Source: Microbulbifer sp. YPW1 (GTDB taxonomy: Bacteria; Pseudomonadota; Gammaproteobacteria; Pseudomonadales; Cellvibrionaceae). Taken from it: a stretch of 64,000 nucleotides of DNA. This document shows positions 26,742-36,714 of this stretch, one piece after another. The stretch lies in NCBI RefSeq assembly GCF_013367775.1, contig NZ_CP055157.1:2025001-2089000 (forward strand), read 5' to 3'. The position numbers were made by a program, and so were the translations under genes. The notes under the pieces are model-generated. The model saw nothing but the letters and a program-made list of their open reading frames with translations, was not told where the DNA came from and did no database searches. Each line of letters begins with the position of its first letter. Within the stretch, counting starts at the first letter, position 1.

Positions 26742-27767
26742 ATGAAAGTTCTGGTAACTGGTGGCGCCGGCTATATTGGCAGCCATACCTGTGTCGAGTT
26801 GCTGCAGGCGGGCTACGAGCCCGTGGTGGTAGACAACCTGTGCAACAGCAGCGAAGAGGCTTTGCAGCGGGTAGAAGCCATTACCGGAAAATCCGTGCCC
26901 TTCCACCGTGTGGATATCAAGGATGCCGACGCCCTGCGGGAAGTTTTTCGCCAATATGCGGTGTCTGCAGTAATCCACTTTGCTGGACTCAAGGCCGTTG
27001 GCGAATCTGTTTCCCTTCCTTTGCGGTATTACCAGAACAACGTTGCCGGCACCCTGACCCTTTGTGAGGTGATGGCAGAGTTCGGCGTTCACCAGCTGAT
27101 CTTCAGCTCATCCGCCACCGTTTACGGCGATCCTGAATCGGTTCCCATCCGCGAAGGCTTCCCTACCGGCGCCACAAATCCCTACGGTGCCAGCAAATTG
27201 ATGGTTGAGGATATCCTGCAGGACCTGTGCAAGGCGCCTGGCAATCAGTGGAAGGTCAGCCTGTTACGCTACTTCAACCCCATTGGTGCGCACGAGAGCG
27301 GCACCATTGGTGAAGACCCTGCGGGCATTCCCAATAACCTTTTGCCCTATGTGGCACAGGTTGCGGTAGGGCGTTTGCCCCGCCTGCAGGTATTCGGTGA
27401 CGATTACCCGACGCCCGATGGTACCGGCGTGCGCGACTATATCCACGTGGTGGATCTGGCCCGCGGCCACCTGGCAGCGCTCAACAAGCTGCAAAAAGCG
27501 GAAACCGAAACCGGCTGTTATACATACAACCTGGGCACCGGTCGCGGCAGCTCCGTACTGGAGATCGTGCGCGCGTTTGCCGATGCAGCCGGCCGGGAAA
27601 TTCCCTACAAGATCGTTCCCCGTCGTCCCGGTGATATCGCCGAGTGCTACGCGGATCCAAGTTACGCAGAGCAAGAGCTGGGCTGGAAAGCCGAGCTGGA
27701 CCTGCAGCGGATGGTGGAAGATACCTGGCGCTGGCAATCACAGAACCCGAATGGCTATGTGAAGTGA
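26742..27767 (+). CDS. galE: UDP-glucose 4-epimerase (GalE)
   Basis: Interconverts UDP-glucose and UDP-galactose, feeding LPS and exopolysaccharide. The 341-residue extended SDR has the NAD-binding [15 protein letters not shown] at the N-terminus, the catalytic Ser in [10 protein letters not shown], and Y-x3-K in [14 protein letters not shown]. Substrate-binding segments [20 protein letters not shown] and [14 protein letters not shown] agree with GalE over full length. It is monocistronic, ending at a strong terminator. Confidence 0.96.
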   Translation: MKVLVTGGAGYIGSHTCVELLQAGYEPVVVDNLCNSSEEALQRVEAITGKSVPFHRVDIKDADALREVFRQYAVSAVIHFAGLKAVGESVSLPLRYYQNNVAGTLTLCEVMAEFGVHQLIFSSSATVYGDPESVPIREGFPTGATNPYGASKLMVEDILQDLCKAPGNQWKVSLLRYFNPIGAHESGTIGEDPAGIPNNLLPYVAQVAVGRLPRLQVFGDDYPTPDGTGVRDYIHVVDLARGHLAALNKLQKAETETGCYTYNLGTGRGSSVLEIVRAFADAAGREIPYKIVPRRPGDIAECYADPSYAEQELGWKAELDLQRMVEDTWRWQSQNPNGYVK

Positions 27768-27794
27768 TCGCCGCGTATTGAACGCAGTTAGAGA

Positions 27795-27820
27795 AACGGG
27801 CCACAAGGCCCGTTTTTTTT
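27795..27820 (+). terminator. galE terminator
   Basis: ACGGGCC pairs with GGCCCGT around loop ACAA and runs into eight T residues, 28 bp after the galE stop. Confidence 0.93.
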
Positions 27821-27952
27821 GTGCGTGAAATTCACCCGCAGCTGACAGGGGGCGTGTAATGTCGTGTAACCGCAGAACTATTGATCTCCGAGAGAATTCA
27901 CTTAATCATCGGGCGCGAAACGATAACTCACAATAAAACAAGGATATTGAGT

Positions 27953-28747
27953 ATGGAAATAGCTACTGAAGAATCAACGGGGGGAGAGGTGGAGCAGGCC
28001 ACTGGTGCGACGAACATCCAGCCGAACCCCTGGCGCGCGACCGGCTGGTTGGTTGTGTTTGCCCTGTTACACATGCTCGGGGTGTTTTTTTACATAGCCG
28101 GCTACGGTGGTTACCTCGGTGCACAACTCGGCGCCCAGGGCGAGGTCGTGGATCCGGCCGCTGTGCAGATGCAGATCGCCGAGCATGTTACCCAGCCGGG
28201 CGCCATGGCGGGAATGTATCTGGCCCAGTTTGTGCTGATACTGCCGGTGCTGCTGCTGGTATCCCGTTTTAAAGGCCAGACTGCTGCCCAGACACTGGGC
28301 ATTCAGTCATTCTCAATGAAGCAGGTGATGCCATGGCTGGGCGTGCTGGCGATATTTCTGGCCGTGCAGACTGCCGCGGCTCGGTTATTTAATATCGAGC
28401 AAGGCGAGTTCATGGAGATGCTGGCGGGCAGCAAGCACCTGCTACTGGCGCTGGTGCTCGTATTCGCTGCGCCACTATTGGAAGAACTGGTATTCCGCGG
28501 CTATCTGTTCCGCGCTTGGCGCCATACCCGGCTCGGCTTCAGCGGTACCCTGCTGCTGACTTCTGTGTTGTTCACCCTGCTGCACTGGGGGCAGTACAGC
28601 TTGGTTCAGCTGAGCTTTGTATTCACTCTCGCATTGATTTTGGGTTTTGCGCGGGAAAAGAGTGGTTCGGTATTGTTGCCGATGTTGCTGCACTTGGGCA
28701 ACAACCTTGCTGCAGCGGTTTTGGTTCTGTATCTGGGAATCTTGTAA
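27953..28747 (+). CDS. CPBP-family intramembrane glutamic protease, copy 1
   Basis: A 264-residue multi-pass membrane protein. The CPBP/Rce1-type motifs are present: E177-E178-x3-R182 in LLEELVFRGYLFRAW, a first His in LFTLLHWGQ, and a second in LPMLLHLGNN. Members process prenylated or other membrane peptides, or act in bacteriocin immunity; a specific substrate cannot be read. The ATG at 27953 is favoured over one at 27881 because AAGGA lies 9-13 nt upstream. A related copy follows 97 bp downstream. Confidence 0.88.
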   Translation: MEIATEESTGGEVEQATGATNIQPNPWRATGWLVVFALLHMLGVFFYIAGYGGYLGAQLGAQGEVVDPAAVQMQIAEHVTQPGAMAGMYLAQFVLILPVLLLVSRFKGQTAAQTLGIQSFSMKQVMPWLGVLAIFLAVQTAAARLFNIEQGEFMEMLAGSKHLLLALVLVFAAPLLEELVFRGYLFRAWRHTRLGFSGTLLLTSVLFTLLHWGQYSLVQLSFVFTLALILGFAREKSGSVLLPMLLHLGNNLAAAVLVLYLGIL

Positions 28748-28843
28748 CAGCAAGTCATAAAGCGCTTAGCGCAGGTGGCGTAGTACCACCTGCGTTGAAA
28801 CTGATTTTTGGATTCCTGTAATCGCTAGAATGTAAGCCGTTCA

Positions 28844-29629
28844 ATGAAAGAAATTGAAATTCTCCAAGGTTCCTCGGAGGGCTCCACTCCGCCGTCAACT
28901 GTGGATGATCCTATAAGAAACAATGTCCGCGCGGATGAAAGTAGTCCCTGGTTTTCCATTAGCTGGTTGTTTGCATTTCTAATCCTGCATTCTTTAGGCG
29001 TCGGGCTTTACATCGTGGTATTGCGTGTTCAGGGCGTCGTGGATGCACCTCATCAAATTGAGGAGTACTTGATGAGGCCGGAGTCCCTGCCCGGTCTTGT
29101 TTTTTATGGCTGGATATTTGTGATTCCTGCACTGATCTTGGCGGCGCGTTCCAGCCAGCGGTCTTGGCGGCAGGGGTTGGCACTTGTTCGATTCAGTCCA
29201 AGGCAGCTACCGTTCTGGTTGCTCATACTAATGGTTTATCTGCTGTTCGAGACTCTTGCAGTGAAGGTGTTGCAGATCAGTGTTGGGGAATTCATGGAGC
29301 AGATGGTGGGGCAGAAAGGTCCACTGTTGATTCTTAGCATTGTGGTTTTCGCTCCGGTAGCGGAAGAGTTGCTATTCCGAGGATACCTTTTTAATGCGTG
29401 GCGTCATAGTCGTATTGGTTTGTCAGGAACGCTTTTATTAAGTTCGTTTCTGTTTGCGCTGGTGCACTGGGGGCAGTATGGCGTGGTGCCACTATTTTTC
29501 ATATTCGGCGCCGGCCTGTTAATGGGTGTTGCCCGGGAAACAAGTGGCTCTGTGTATCTGCCAATGATTTTGCATGGCTTGGCAAACCTGGTGAGTGTAA
29601 TTATGGTGAATTATCTGGGGCTGGTTTAA
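28844..29629 (+). CDS. CPBP-family intramembrane glutamic protease, copy 2
   Basis: A 261-residue paralogue of the upstream gene with the same layout: a hydrophilic N-terminus, several hydrophobic helices, E174-E175-x3-R179 in AEELLFRGYLFNAWRHSRIG, LFALVHWGQYG and LPMILHGLANL. The block FRGYLFNAWRHSRIGLSGTLLL is nearly the same as in copy 1, so the pair arose by tandem duplication. Codon use is clearly more AT-rich than in copy 1. Its ribosome site is weak. Confidence 0.86.
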   Translation: MKEIEILQGSSEGSTPPSTVDDPIRNNVRADESSPWFSISWLFAFLILHSLGVGLYIVVLRVQGVVDAPHQIEEYLMRPESLPGLVFYGWIFVIPALILAARSSQRSWRQGLALVRFSPRQLPFWLLILMVYLLFETLAVKVLQISVGEFMEQMVGQKGPLLILSIVVFAPVAEELLFRGYLFNAWRHSRIGLSGTLLLSSFLFALVHWGQYGVVPLFFIFGAGLLMGVARETSGSVYLPMILHGLANLVSVIMVNYLGLV

Positions 29630-29672
29630 GGGTTGTTAGTCGGCCGTATTATGGCCCTGGTGCCGATATGTC

Positions 29673-30497
29673 TTAAATTGTGCAGTCCGCGCAGAAAAAA
29701 GCTTCATCCTCCAGCCGCATGGCGGTGAGATATCCACCCCACACACAGCCCGTGTCCAGCGCATATACATTCTTTGTGTTGGCCTCGCCTTCCAGCGCTG
29801 CCCAGTGCCCGAAAATAACCCGGTCGTTTTTGGTTTTGCGGTTCTTGTAGCTGAACCACGGCTTGTAGTCGTGGTGTGCGGCCAGTGGTCCCTGTTTGGT
29901 GACCAGATCCAGGGTGCCGTCTTCCTTGCAGAAGCGCATGCGGGTGAAGTAGTTGGTAATTGAGCGCAGGCGCTCCACTCCGATAAGGTGATCGCTCCAC
30001 AGGTGCGGTTCGTTGCCGTACATGCCGAAGAAATAGGCCTCTGCCATGGCCGGGTCCTGCAGGGTTCTGTGGACCTCTCCCGCCAGTTCCAGAGCCTTGC
30101 TCATGCTCCACATGGGTGGGATGCCCGCGTGCACCATGGAAAAGTATTTATCGTTTACTTTCTTGTGCACCATCAGCGGCTGTTTCTGGAGCCAGCCGAG
30201 CAATTTATCGGCGTCTTTGGCTCGCAGGACTTCGGCTAGATCGTATTCCTTATCGGTCAGGCGTTTGGCGCCGTGGGCGATGGCGAGCAGGTGGAGGTCG
30301 TGGTTGCCGAGTACTGCGGTGACCTGGCTGCGGTGCTCGTAAAGGAAGCGCAGGGTGCCGAGACTGTCCGGACCGCGGTGCACCATGTCTCCGGCCAGCC
30401 ACAGCTTGTCCTTGTCGGCGTTGAAGCGGACTTTCTTCAGTAGTCTTTGAAGCGGTTCCAGGCAACCCTGGATGTCGCCAATTGCGTAGGTGGCCAA
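29673..30497 (-). CDS. apaH: Symmetrical diadenosine tetraphosphatase (ApaH)
   Basis: Hydrolyses Ap4A to two ADP and removes Np4 RNA caps. The 274-residue metallophosphoesterase has YAIGDIQGCLEPLQRLL, WLAGDMVHRGPDSLGTLRFL and VTAVLGNHDLHLLAIAHG, the three phosphoesterase motifs, plus VHAGIPPMWS. It is the last gene of the lptD-surA-pdxA-rsmA-apaH operon. The apaG gene usually found just before it is absent; only 13 bp separate rsmA and apaH. Confidence 0.96.
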   Translation of the reverse strand: MATYAIGDIQGCLEPLQRLLKKVRFNADKDKLWLAGDMVHRGPDSLGTLRFLYEHRSQVTAVLGNHDLHLLAIAHGAKRLTDKEYDLAEVLRAKDADKLLGWLQKQPLMVHKKVNDKYFSMVHAGIPPMWSMSKALELAGEVHRTLQDPAMAEAYFFGMYGNEPHLWSDHLIGVERLRSITNYFTRMRFCKEDGTLDLVTKQGPLAAHHDYKPWFSYKNRKTKNDRVIFGHWAALEGEANTKNVYALDTGCVWGGYLTAMRLEDEAFFCADCTI

Positions 30498-30510
30498 AAG
30501 CTTTCCCCGG

Positions 30511-31332
30511 TTATTCTGTCGCAGACTCTGGCGGTGTCATCTGGCTGCAGTAGTTTGCCAGTTCCACGTACTCTTTCACGCTCAGTGTTTCCGGACGGCG
30601 GCTGGTGTCCACCGGTAGCTGCTCCGGATCGAGGTTCGGGAACAGGGGCTTTAATGCATTGCGCAGGGTTTTTCGGCGCTGCTGGAAGGCGACGCTGACG
30701 ATACGCTCCAACAGCTGCTCATCTTGTGCCGGGTGCGGCAGTGTCTGGTGGGGTACCAGGCGCACAATGGCCGAGTCCACTTTGGGTGCGGGGCGGAAGG
30801 ACTGAGGTGGCACCGGGAACAGGCCCTGCACCCGACAGTAGTACTGCGCCATCACACTCAGGCGGCCAAAGGATTTTACGCCGGGCACCGCGCTCAGGCG
30901 GTCGACCACTTCCTTCTGCAGCATGAAATGCATGTCCTGAATCTTGCCGCGAAAACTCAGCAGGTGGAACAGCAGTGGCGTCGAGATGTTGTAGGGCAGG
31001 TTGCCCACAATGCGCAGCTGATCACCGTCTCCCTCGGCGAGACTGCCAAAATCAAATTTCAGTGCGTCTTTCTCGATGATGGTGAAATCCGGATAGTCGC
31101 GGAACTTGAACTCCAGCATCGGGATCAGGTCCCGGTCCAGTTCGACCGCGGTCAGCGAGGGGCACTTGTCCAGCAGCAGTGCGGTGATCGCGCCCTGGCC
31201 GGGGCCAATCTCCACAAGCTTGTCGGTATCCTTGGGGCCGATGGCGCGCACGATACGTTCGATGATGTTCTCGTCTACAAGAAAATTCTGGCCGAAACGC
31301 TTGCGCGCTTTGTGTTGGAAAAAATTGTCCAT
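30511..31332 (-). CDS. rsmA: 16S rRNA (A1518/A1519-N6)-dimethyltransferase RsmA (KsgA)
   Basis: Dimethylates two adjacent adenosines near the 3' end of 16S rRNA late in 30S assembly. The 273-residue protein starts with HKARKRFGQNFLVDENII, has the SAM site LVEIGPGQGAITALLL, VELDRDLI, and the catalytic NLPYNISTPLLFHLL. The C-terminal FQQRRKTLRNAL is typical of KsgA. It is 43 bp from pdxA in the same operon. Confidence 0.96.
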   Translation of the reverse strand: MDNFFQHKARKRFGQNFLVDENIIERIVRAIGPKDTDKLVEIGPGQGAITALLLDKCPSLTAVELDRDLIPMLEFKFRDYPDFTIIEKDALKFDFGSLAEGDGDQLRIVGNLPYNISTPLLFHLLSFRGKIQDMHFMLQKEVVDRLSAVPGVKSFGRLSVMAQYYCRVQGLFPVPPQSFRPAPKVDSAIVRLVPHQTLPHPAQDEQLLERIVSVAFQQRRKTLRNALKPLFPNLDPEQLPVDTSRRPETLSVKEYVELANYCSQMTPPESATE

Positions 31333-31375
31333 GAAACTTTTCGTATGGGTAATAGGTTGCAGCGCGCCGCAAAGA

Positions 31376-32377
31376 TCACATGGCGCGCAGTCGTACCAGC
31401 TCGACGGCCTGGCTCAGGGCGGCGTTGAGGCTGCCGGTATCGGCAATTCCCGTACCGGCAATATTGAGTGCGGTGCCGTGATCCACGGAGGTGCGGATAA
31501 ACGGCAGTCCCAGGGTGATATTGATGGCGCGCCCGAATCCCTTGAATTTTAACACCGGCAGGCCCTGATCGTGGTACATCGCGAGCACCGCATCACAGCG
31601 CGCCAGTTGTGGCGGGGTAAACAGGGTGTCGGCGGGCAGGGGGCCGATCAGCTCGAGACCCAGGGCGCGCAGGGCGTCCAGTGCCGGCTCGATGACCTCT
31701 ATTTCCTCTCGCCCGAGATGGCCGCCTTCCCCCGCGTGGGGGTTGAGCCCACAGACGCCGATACGGGGGCGCTCGATCCGGAACTGCTGCTGCAGGCTGC
31801 GGTGCAGAATGGTGAGGACCTGCTGCAGCGACTCCCCGTTGATTGCCTGGCTGACATCCTTCAGCGGGATATGCGTGGTGGCCAGGGCTACCCGCAAGTC
31901 ATCTGCGGCCAGCATCATCACTACTTTTTCCACACCCGCCTGTTCCGCGAAGAATTCGGTATGGCCGCTGAACGGCACCCCGGAGTCATTGATCACGCCC
32001 TTGTGTACCGGTCCCGTCACCACGGCATCGAAGGTGCGCTTTATACAGCCTTCTGCAGCGCGACGCAGGGTTTCCAGTACGTAGGGGCCGTTGGCGGCGT
32101 CGAGTCGCCCGGGACTGGCGGGCGCGGCGAGGGATACCGGCAGGATATGCAGGGCGCCCTCGGGGGTGACGGTAGCGGGTTGGGTTGGCTCGAATGGTAT
32201 TAGCTGCAGGGATTTGCCCCGGCGGGCAGCTTCCTGGTGCAACAGCTCCGGATCGGCAATGGCGACGACCTGTGCGCCTGCGATGTCTGGGGTGCGCCCG
32301 GAACTGGCGAGTTTGACTGCCAGCTCCGGGCCGATTCCGGCGGGCTCGCCGGGAGTAAATGCGATACGCGGGATCAT
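31376..32377 (-). CDS. pdxA: 4-hydroxythreonine-4-phosphate dehydrogenase (PdxA)
   Basis: NAD-dependent step of pyridoxal phosphate synthesis in the DXP-dependent route. It shows IAFTPGEPAGIGPELAVKLA at the N-terminus, GPVHKGVINDSGVPFSGHTEFFA with a metal-binding His, GLNPHAGEGGHLGREE, and AMYHDQGLPVLKFKGFG. The ATG at 32377, 4 nt after the surA stop, matches the family start; an in-frame start at 32401 would overlap surA and add eight residues. Confidence 0.95.
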   Translation of the reverse strand: MIPRIAFTPGEPAGIGPELAVKLASSGRTPDIAGAQVVAIADPELLHQEAARRGKSLQLIPFEPTQPATVTPEGALHILPVSLAAPASPGRLDAANGPYVLETLRRAAEGCIKRTFDAVVTGPVHKGVINDSGVPFSGHTEFFAEQAGVEKVVMMLAADDLRVALATTHIPLKDVSQAINGESLQQVLTILHRSLQQQFRIERPRIGVCGLNPHAGEGGHLGREEIEVIEPALDALRALGLELIGPLPADTLFTPPQLARCDAVLAMYHDQGLPVLKFKGFGRAINITLGLPFIRTSVDHGTALNIAGTGIADTGSLNAALSQAVELVRLRAM

Positions 32378-32381
32378 CCGG

Positions 32382-33758
32382 TTACTGGCTTTCGCCCTCA
32401 CCTTCCGCCTTGCTCTCGCCTTCTTTTGGCTCGCCGGAATCCTTCAAATCCGGCAGCTTGATCTCCACATAGGCCTGATCGCGGATTTCCTGGCGCCAGT
32501 TCTGCAGCTCTTCCTCATAGCGGCGATTGCGCAGCAGGTTGGCCGCCTGATTGCGGATGTACTGATCGGTCATGTCCTGTTGGCGGCGGCCTTCCACCTG
32601 CAGCAGGTGCCAGCCGAACTGGCTGCGGAATGGCATGCTCAGCTCTCCCACCGGAGTGTTGTTCATGGCCTGGGTAAATTCGGGTACGAACTGGCCGGGG
32701 TTGGACCAGCCCAGATCACCACCCTGCAACATGGTGCCGATGTCTTCGGAGTTGTCCTTGGCGGCGTCTTCAAACTTCAGGTCGCCGGCGGCAATTTTTT
32801 CCCGCAGGTCCATCAGCAGTTTGTAGGCGGCATCGTCATCGCGGATGGCGGAGGTCTTGACCAGGATATGACGCACCTTGGTCTGCTCCACCACCTGCTC
32901 GGTGGCGCCGCGCTGCTCGTGGATTTTGAGCAGGTGGAAGCCGGCATCACTGCGGAATGGCTTGGTGGTGTCGCCCACACCCAGGCCTTCCAGCGCATCG
33001 GCAAACAGGGTGGGCAGTTCTACGGTTTTACGCCAGCCCAGGTCGCCGCCCTGCAGGGCGTTCTGGCCCGCGGAGTTAGAGATTGCCAGGGCGCGGAAGT
33101 CTTCGCCGGCGTTGGATTTTTCATAGATGGATTCGGCCTTGGCGCGGGCCTGCGCCACTTCTTCAGCGGGCGCGCTGGAGTTGACCGCAATCAGGATATG
33201 TCCCAGCTGGTACTGGGGGGATTTCCAGAACTCGCCCTCTTTGGAGCGCAGGAAGTTGTTGATGTCCTGATCGGTAATCTGGATACGGCGGCTCACGCTG
33301 CCCTGTTCGACCCGGCGGATAATCAGTTCCTGGCGGATCTGTTGGCGGAAGGCATTGTTGGAAATGCCGTCGGCTTCCAGTTTGCGCTGAAACTCTTCCG
33401 GTGACGCGCCCATATTCTGCTGCACCCGGGCAATGGCCTGGTCCAGCTCTTCCTCGGAGATGGTGACGCCGGCGCGGGACCCCATCTGCAGCTGCAGGCG
33501 TTCGACAATCAGCTGTTCCAGTACCTGGCGGCGCAGCACATCGATCGGCGGCGCCTGTACGTTCTGGGCGGCGATCTGCTGGGCGATGGTATTCAGCCGC
33601 TGCTGCAGCTCGCTGGCCATGACGACATCGTCGTCCACCACGGCCACAACCCGGTCGAGTTTCTGCACCTGCGCGACAGCGGGGAGGGCGAGGGCGCACA
33701 GGGCTGCCAGGGTCAGCAGTCCGCGGCGGGAGGAGGTGAACATCTGCATTATTGTCAT
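32382..33758 (-). CDS. surA: Periplasmic chaperone / peptidyl-prolyl isomerase SurA
   Basis: Escorts outer-membrane proteins to the BAM complex. The 458-residue precursor has a signal peptide (LLTLAALCALALPAVAQ), an N-terminal chaperone domain starting LDRVVAVVDDDVVMASELQQR, and two parvulin domains. Parvulin signatures repeat as KVRHILVKTSAIRDDD with GGDLGW... and a preceding QLGHILIAV with GGDLGWRK. The ATG overlaps the lptD stop as TGATG, which indicates coupling to lptD, itself a SurA client. A short acidic tail (EPKEGESKAEGEGES) is present. Confidence 0.95.
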   Translation of the reverse strand: MTIMQMFTSSRRGLLTLAALCALALPAVAQVQKLDRVVAVVDDDVVMASELQQRLNTIAQQIAAQNVQAPPIDVLRRQVLEQLIVERLQLQMGSRAGVTISEEELDQAIARVQQNMGASPEEFQRKLEADGISNNAFRQQIRQELIIRRVEQGSVSRRIQITDQDINNFLRSKEGEFWKSPQYQLGHILIAVNSSAPAEEVAQARAKAESIYEKSNAGEDFRALAISNSAGQNALQGGDLGWRKTVELPTLFADALEGLGVGDTTKPFRSDAGFHLLKIHEQRGATEQVVEQTKVRHILVKTSAIRDDDAAYKLLMDLREKIAAGDLKFEDAAKDNSEDIGTMLQGGDLGWSNPGQFVPEFTQAMNNTPVGELSMPFRSQFGWHLLQVEGRRQQDMTDQYIRNQAANLLRNRRYEEELQNWRQEIRDQAYVEIKLPDLKDSGEPKEGESKAEGEGESQ

Positions 33759-36394
33759 CACTGTTTCAGTACTTCTCTCTGTTCAAAGTTGGCAATGCCC
33801 TGGCTGAGCATGCGGGTGACCGAGCCGCCGAGGCCGGCCAGTCCCTTCAATTGCAATTCAATATAGATGCCTTCGTCGTATTTCAGCTCTTCCGGAGGCA
33901 CCACATCTGCCAGGTCGTTATCCAGCTCGCGCCGCCACAGCACGCGTGTGCGGTAACAGCAGGTGTCATATTCGAGTCCGGCAAGGTACTCCAGTTCCCT
34001 GTCAAAGGTGAAATCGTAGTTGGCCCGGGCAAGGATGGAAAGCCGGTCATTGATGGGCCAGGCAGTGGAAACGTCTGCCTGCCGGACGGGGCCACGGATC
34101 AGGAATGTGTTGGTGGCGTCGAAAACCTCTTCCTTGCGCAGGTAGCGGTAGCCCACGTTGAACAGGCGGAAGTCGTCGTCCAGATAGCGCAGGGTGAAGT
34201 TGCCGCGATTGATGGTGTGGTCGGTGTCGTGGTAGATCACCTCGCTGCTGATACGCAGGGAGTCGGTTGGCCGGCTCTCCAGGCGCGCGGCGAACTCGGA
34301 TCGCGGCACATCTTCAATAAATTCGGCCAGTTCGATGCGGCTGGCCTGGGAATAGAAGATCTGTCCGGCGCTCGCGGCGAACAGGTCGCGACCGCTACGC
34401 GGATCCACAAAGCGGGTGGTCAGGCCGATGGCGGCGCGATCGGCGTCGTCGATACGGTCGTTGCCGTTGAAGCGGCTGCTGCGGAACAGCTGGTCATAAC
34501 TGAAGGTGAACAGCGACGTGTCGTAGAGCAGGTTGTTACTCTTGGGGTCGGTGCCGCGGATATCGCTCACATCAAGAAAGTCGGTCTGGTCTGCTTCGCT
34601 GCTGCCCATCAGGAACAGGCGCGGTTCCAGTGTCTGCACATACTCGCGCTCGAACAGATTGCCGTTGCGCTCGAAGAACAGGCCGCTGTCGATGGTGATC
34701 TGGCCGGCGGAGGTTTCCGGGGTGTCCATGGCGGGGTTCGCGAGGAAAGTGTCCGCCAGTTCATAGCCAAGGTAGATTCCGGTGATCTCCGGGTTGAAGA
34801 ACCCCCACAGCCACTGCTTGTCCCAGCCGAAGCTGTAATCCACGCGGGTGCGTTTCGCGTTGATAAAGTTGCGGGTGCGCTCGATGACACTATCCGGGTC
34901 GTCCACATTATCGATAAAGCGGATGGTCTGGGTGTCGGCGTGATCGAAGCTGGTGATTTCGTGGTCCATCAGCAGCTGCCAGTCACCCCACTTGTAGTTG
35001 CCGTTTACATTCACCCGCGGCAACTGGCTGAACGTGTCATAGCGATCCTTGACCAACTGCTGGTACTCCTGGGCGCGGACACTGGCGCTCCAGTGCTCGC
35101 TGGTCAGGCTGGCTTGTGCCGACTGGCTCAAGCTGGTGAGGGCGCTCGAACTGACATTTTTGGGCGACTGCACGTCGGCGTTGTCGAGGTCGCGGAAATA
35201 GTCCGGGTCGCTGACCTTGGTGTAGTCGATACGGGTGCGCCACAGGCCACCGTCGCCGCCGGCCTGGTCCAGGTTCAGGTACCAGCGATCCTCGCCCTTG
35301 GCCGGCAGCACCAGATCTTCCGGAAAGCCCTCGTTGATCAGGCGGCGGGCGTCTTCATCGTTGCCGCCCTTGTCGTTAGGCAGGCCGGCCATGCGCAACT
35401 CGGTATTGAACTTGCTGCTCAGGTGGCGGGTCTCTAGCTCCAGGCCGGTGCCGCGGTACTGCACGTAGCGCGGCACGATAGTGGCGTCCAGCTGCGGGGC
35501 TATGTTCCAGTAGTAGGGGATGGCGATATCCCAGCCATTTTCCTCGCTGTTACTGATGGCGGGAAACAGCAGCCCCGACATGCGCTCGTCGCCCACGGGA
35601 AAGCGCAGGTAGGGGAAATAGAACACCGGGATATCGGCAATCTCCAGACGCACATTGCGCGCGGTACCCTGACGCTCCACGTTGTCGATGGAGATTTCGC
35701 CGCCAACCATTCGCCAGAAAACGTCGTCCGGTTCACAGCGGGTGTAGTTGCCTTGGGTCAGAATCAGCTCCCCGCTGGCTTCGCGGGATGCAAAGCGGGC
35801 CGAACCGTGCACAAACTCATCGTGGACCACATAAGTGGCATCTTCGATGGAGGCGGCCTTGCTGTCGGTGTGGACCTCCGCGGCCTTGCCGCGCACCAGC
35901 AGACTGGGCTCGCGCATTTCGATGGCGCCGCTCAGGTAGGCGGTGCTCTCTGCGCGGTTGACGTTCACCTCGTCGGCAAACAGCTGGCGGTAGCCCTGGG
36001 TGATGTGCACATTGCCGCGCAGCTGGGCAGTACCGTCTTCCAGCCAGTTGGAGCTGTCAGCGGTGGCGCGTAGGGGGGCGTCTTCCGGCAACTGGTCCGA
36101 ATTGGGGTAGAAGCGCTGCGGTTCGATAAACGCGCCGCCACAAATCGGTGCCAGCGTGCTGCGGGAGGCCGGATCCAGCTGGGATCGGGGAAACCAGTCC
36201 AGATACAGGTAGGCGTTGTCCTGCTGTACGCTGCCAGTGTCCGTAGTGGCCTGGGGCGCAGCGGTCTCTTCTGCGACTGCCGCTGCTGAACACCACAGGG
36301 GTTGGGCAGCGAGCAGGCCGAAAGCGAGGGAGCGCGGGCGTGATAATTGTCCAATGGCTAGCGCAAGGCGGCGCCAGCGGGAAGCTTCCAGCAT
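33758..36394 (-). CDS. lptD: LPS-assembly outer-membrane protein LptD
   Basis: Inserts lipopolysaccharide into the outer leaflet with LptE. The ATG at 36394 (878 residues) gives a signal-peptide-like N-terminus (LAFGLLAAQPLWCSAAAVAEE); an in-frame start 162 nt earlier is poor. An N-terminal OstA/jellyroll domain includes NVHITQGYRQLFADEVNVNR and a long C-terminal beta-barrel follows, with FYFPYLRFPVGDERMSGLLFP. Cysteines usable for the inter-domain disulfides are visible (ICGG, YTRCEPDD, and DTCCYRTRV near the end). It heads the operon. Confidence 0.95.
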   Translation of the reverse strand: MLEASRWRRLALAIGQLSRPRSLAFGLLAAQPLWCSAAAVAEETAAPQATTDTGSVQQDNAYLYLDWFPRSQLDPASRSTLAPICGGAFIEPQRFYPNSDQLPEDAPLRATADSSNWLEDGTAQLRGNVHITQGYRQLFADEVNVNRAESTAYLSGAIEMREPSLLVRGKAAEVHTDSKAASIEDATYVVHDEFVHGSARFASREASGELILTQGNYTRCEPDDVFWRMVGGEISIDNVERQGTARNVRLEIADIPVFYFPYLRFPVGDERMSGLLFPAISNSEENGWDIAIPYYWNIAPQLDATIVPRYVQYRGTGLELETRHLSSKFNTELRMAGLPNDKGGNDEDARRLINEGFPEDLVLPAKGEDRWYLNLDQAGGDGGLWRTRIDYTKVSDPDYFRDLDNADVQSPKNVSSSALTSLSQSAQASLTSEHWSASVRAQEYQQLVKDRYDTFSQLPRVNVNGNYKWGDWQLLMDHEITSFDHADTQTIRFIDNVDDPDSVIERTRNFINAKRTRVDYSFGWDKQWLWGFFNPEITGIYLGYELADTFLANPAMDTPETSAGQITIDSGLFFERNGNLFEREYVQTLEPRLFLMGSSEADQTDFLDVSDIRGTDPKSNNLLYDTSLFTFSYDQLFRSSRFNGNDRIDDADRAAIGLTTRFVDPRSGRDLFAASAGQIFYSQASRIELAEFIEDVPRSEFAARLESRPTDSLRISSEVIYHDTDHTINRGNFTLRYLDDDFRLFNVGYRYLRKEEVFDATNTFLIRGPVRQADVSTAWPINDRLSILARANYDFTFDRELEYLAGLEYDTCCYRTRVLWRRELDNDLADVVPPEELKYDEGIYIELQLKGLAGLGGSVTRMLSQGIANFEQREVLKQ

Positions 36395-36714
36395 CGAGTG
36401 AATGGTTCCAGCTATCTTTAGAGTCTGTTCCGTTGGCGAGATTGCGCGATCAGTGCGCGGTTGCGCTTCCCGAGTTTGCAGGGAACTCCAGCCAGTGAGA
36501 CAGAATCTGCGGTGAAGTCCGCAAAATGTGACGATGCCGAAAAGGCTGGTGCGCAAAAATCAGCGGTCGATTCTACTTGAATGGCCGTACCCATGGAAAC
36601 AATAGCGGGTGATCCGTCGCGCCAGCGCAGTTACAATGCGCAGTTTTTAGGCGGCCGGAGCACCGGGCGGGCCCAACGCCTGTCAAAAATAGTAAAGATG
36701 TATACAGGTGGCGG
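36395..36714. other. Divergent promoter region lptD / amgK
   Basis: A 320-bp region separates the two operons. For lptD a minus-strand -10 TAGAAT (36570-36575) with a weak -35 TTCCAT at 17 bp would give a leader of about 170 nt. For amgK a plus-strand -10 TACAAT (36632-36637) lies 78 bp before the ATG, and the ribosome site AGGTGG is adjacent to the start. No RpoE-type GAACTT/TCTGA pair was found. Confidence 0.4.

Noticed and set aside
36395..36714. RpoE-type promoter before lptD
   Set aside because: No GAACTT/TCTGA pair at proper spacing was found; only a sigma-70-like -10 is visible.
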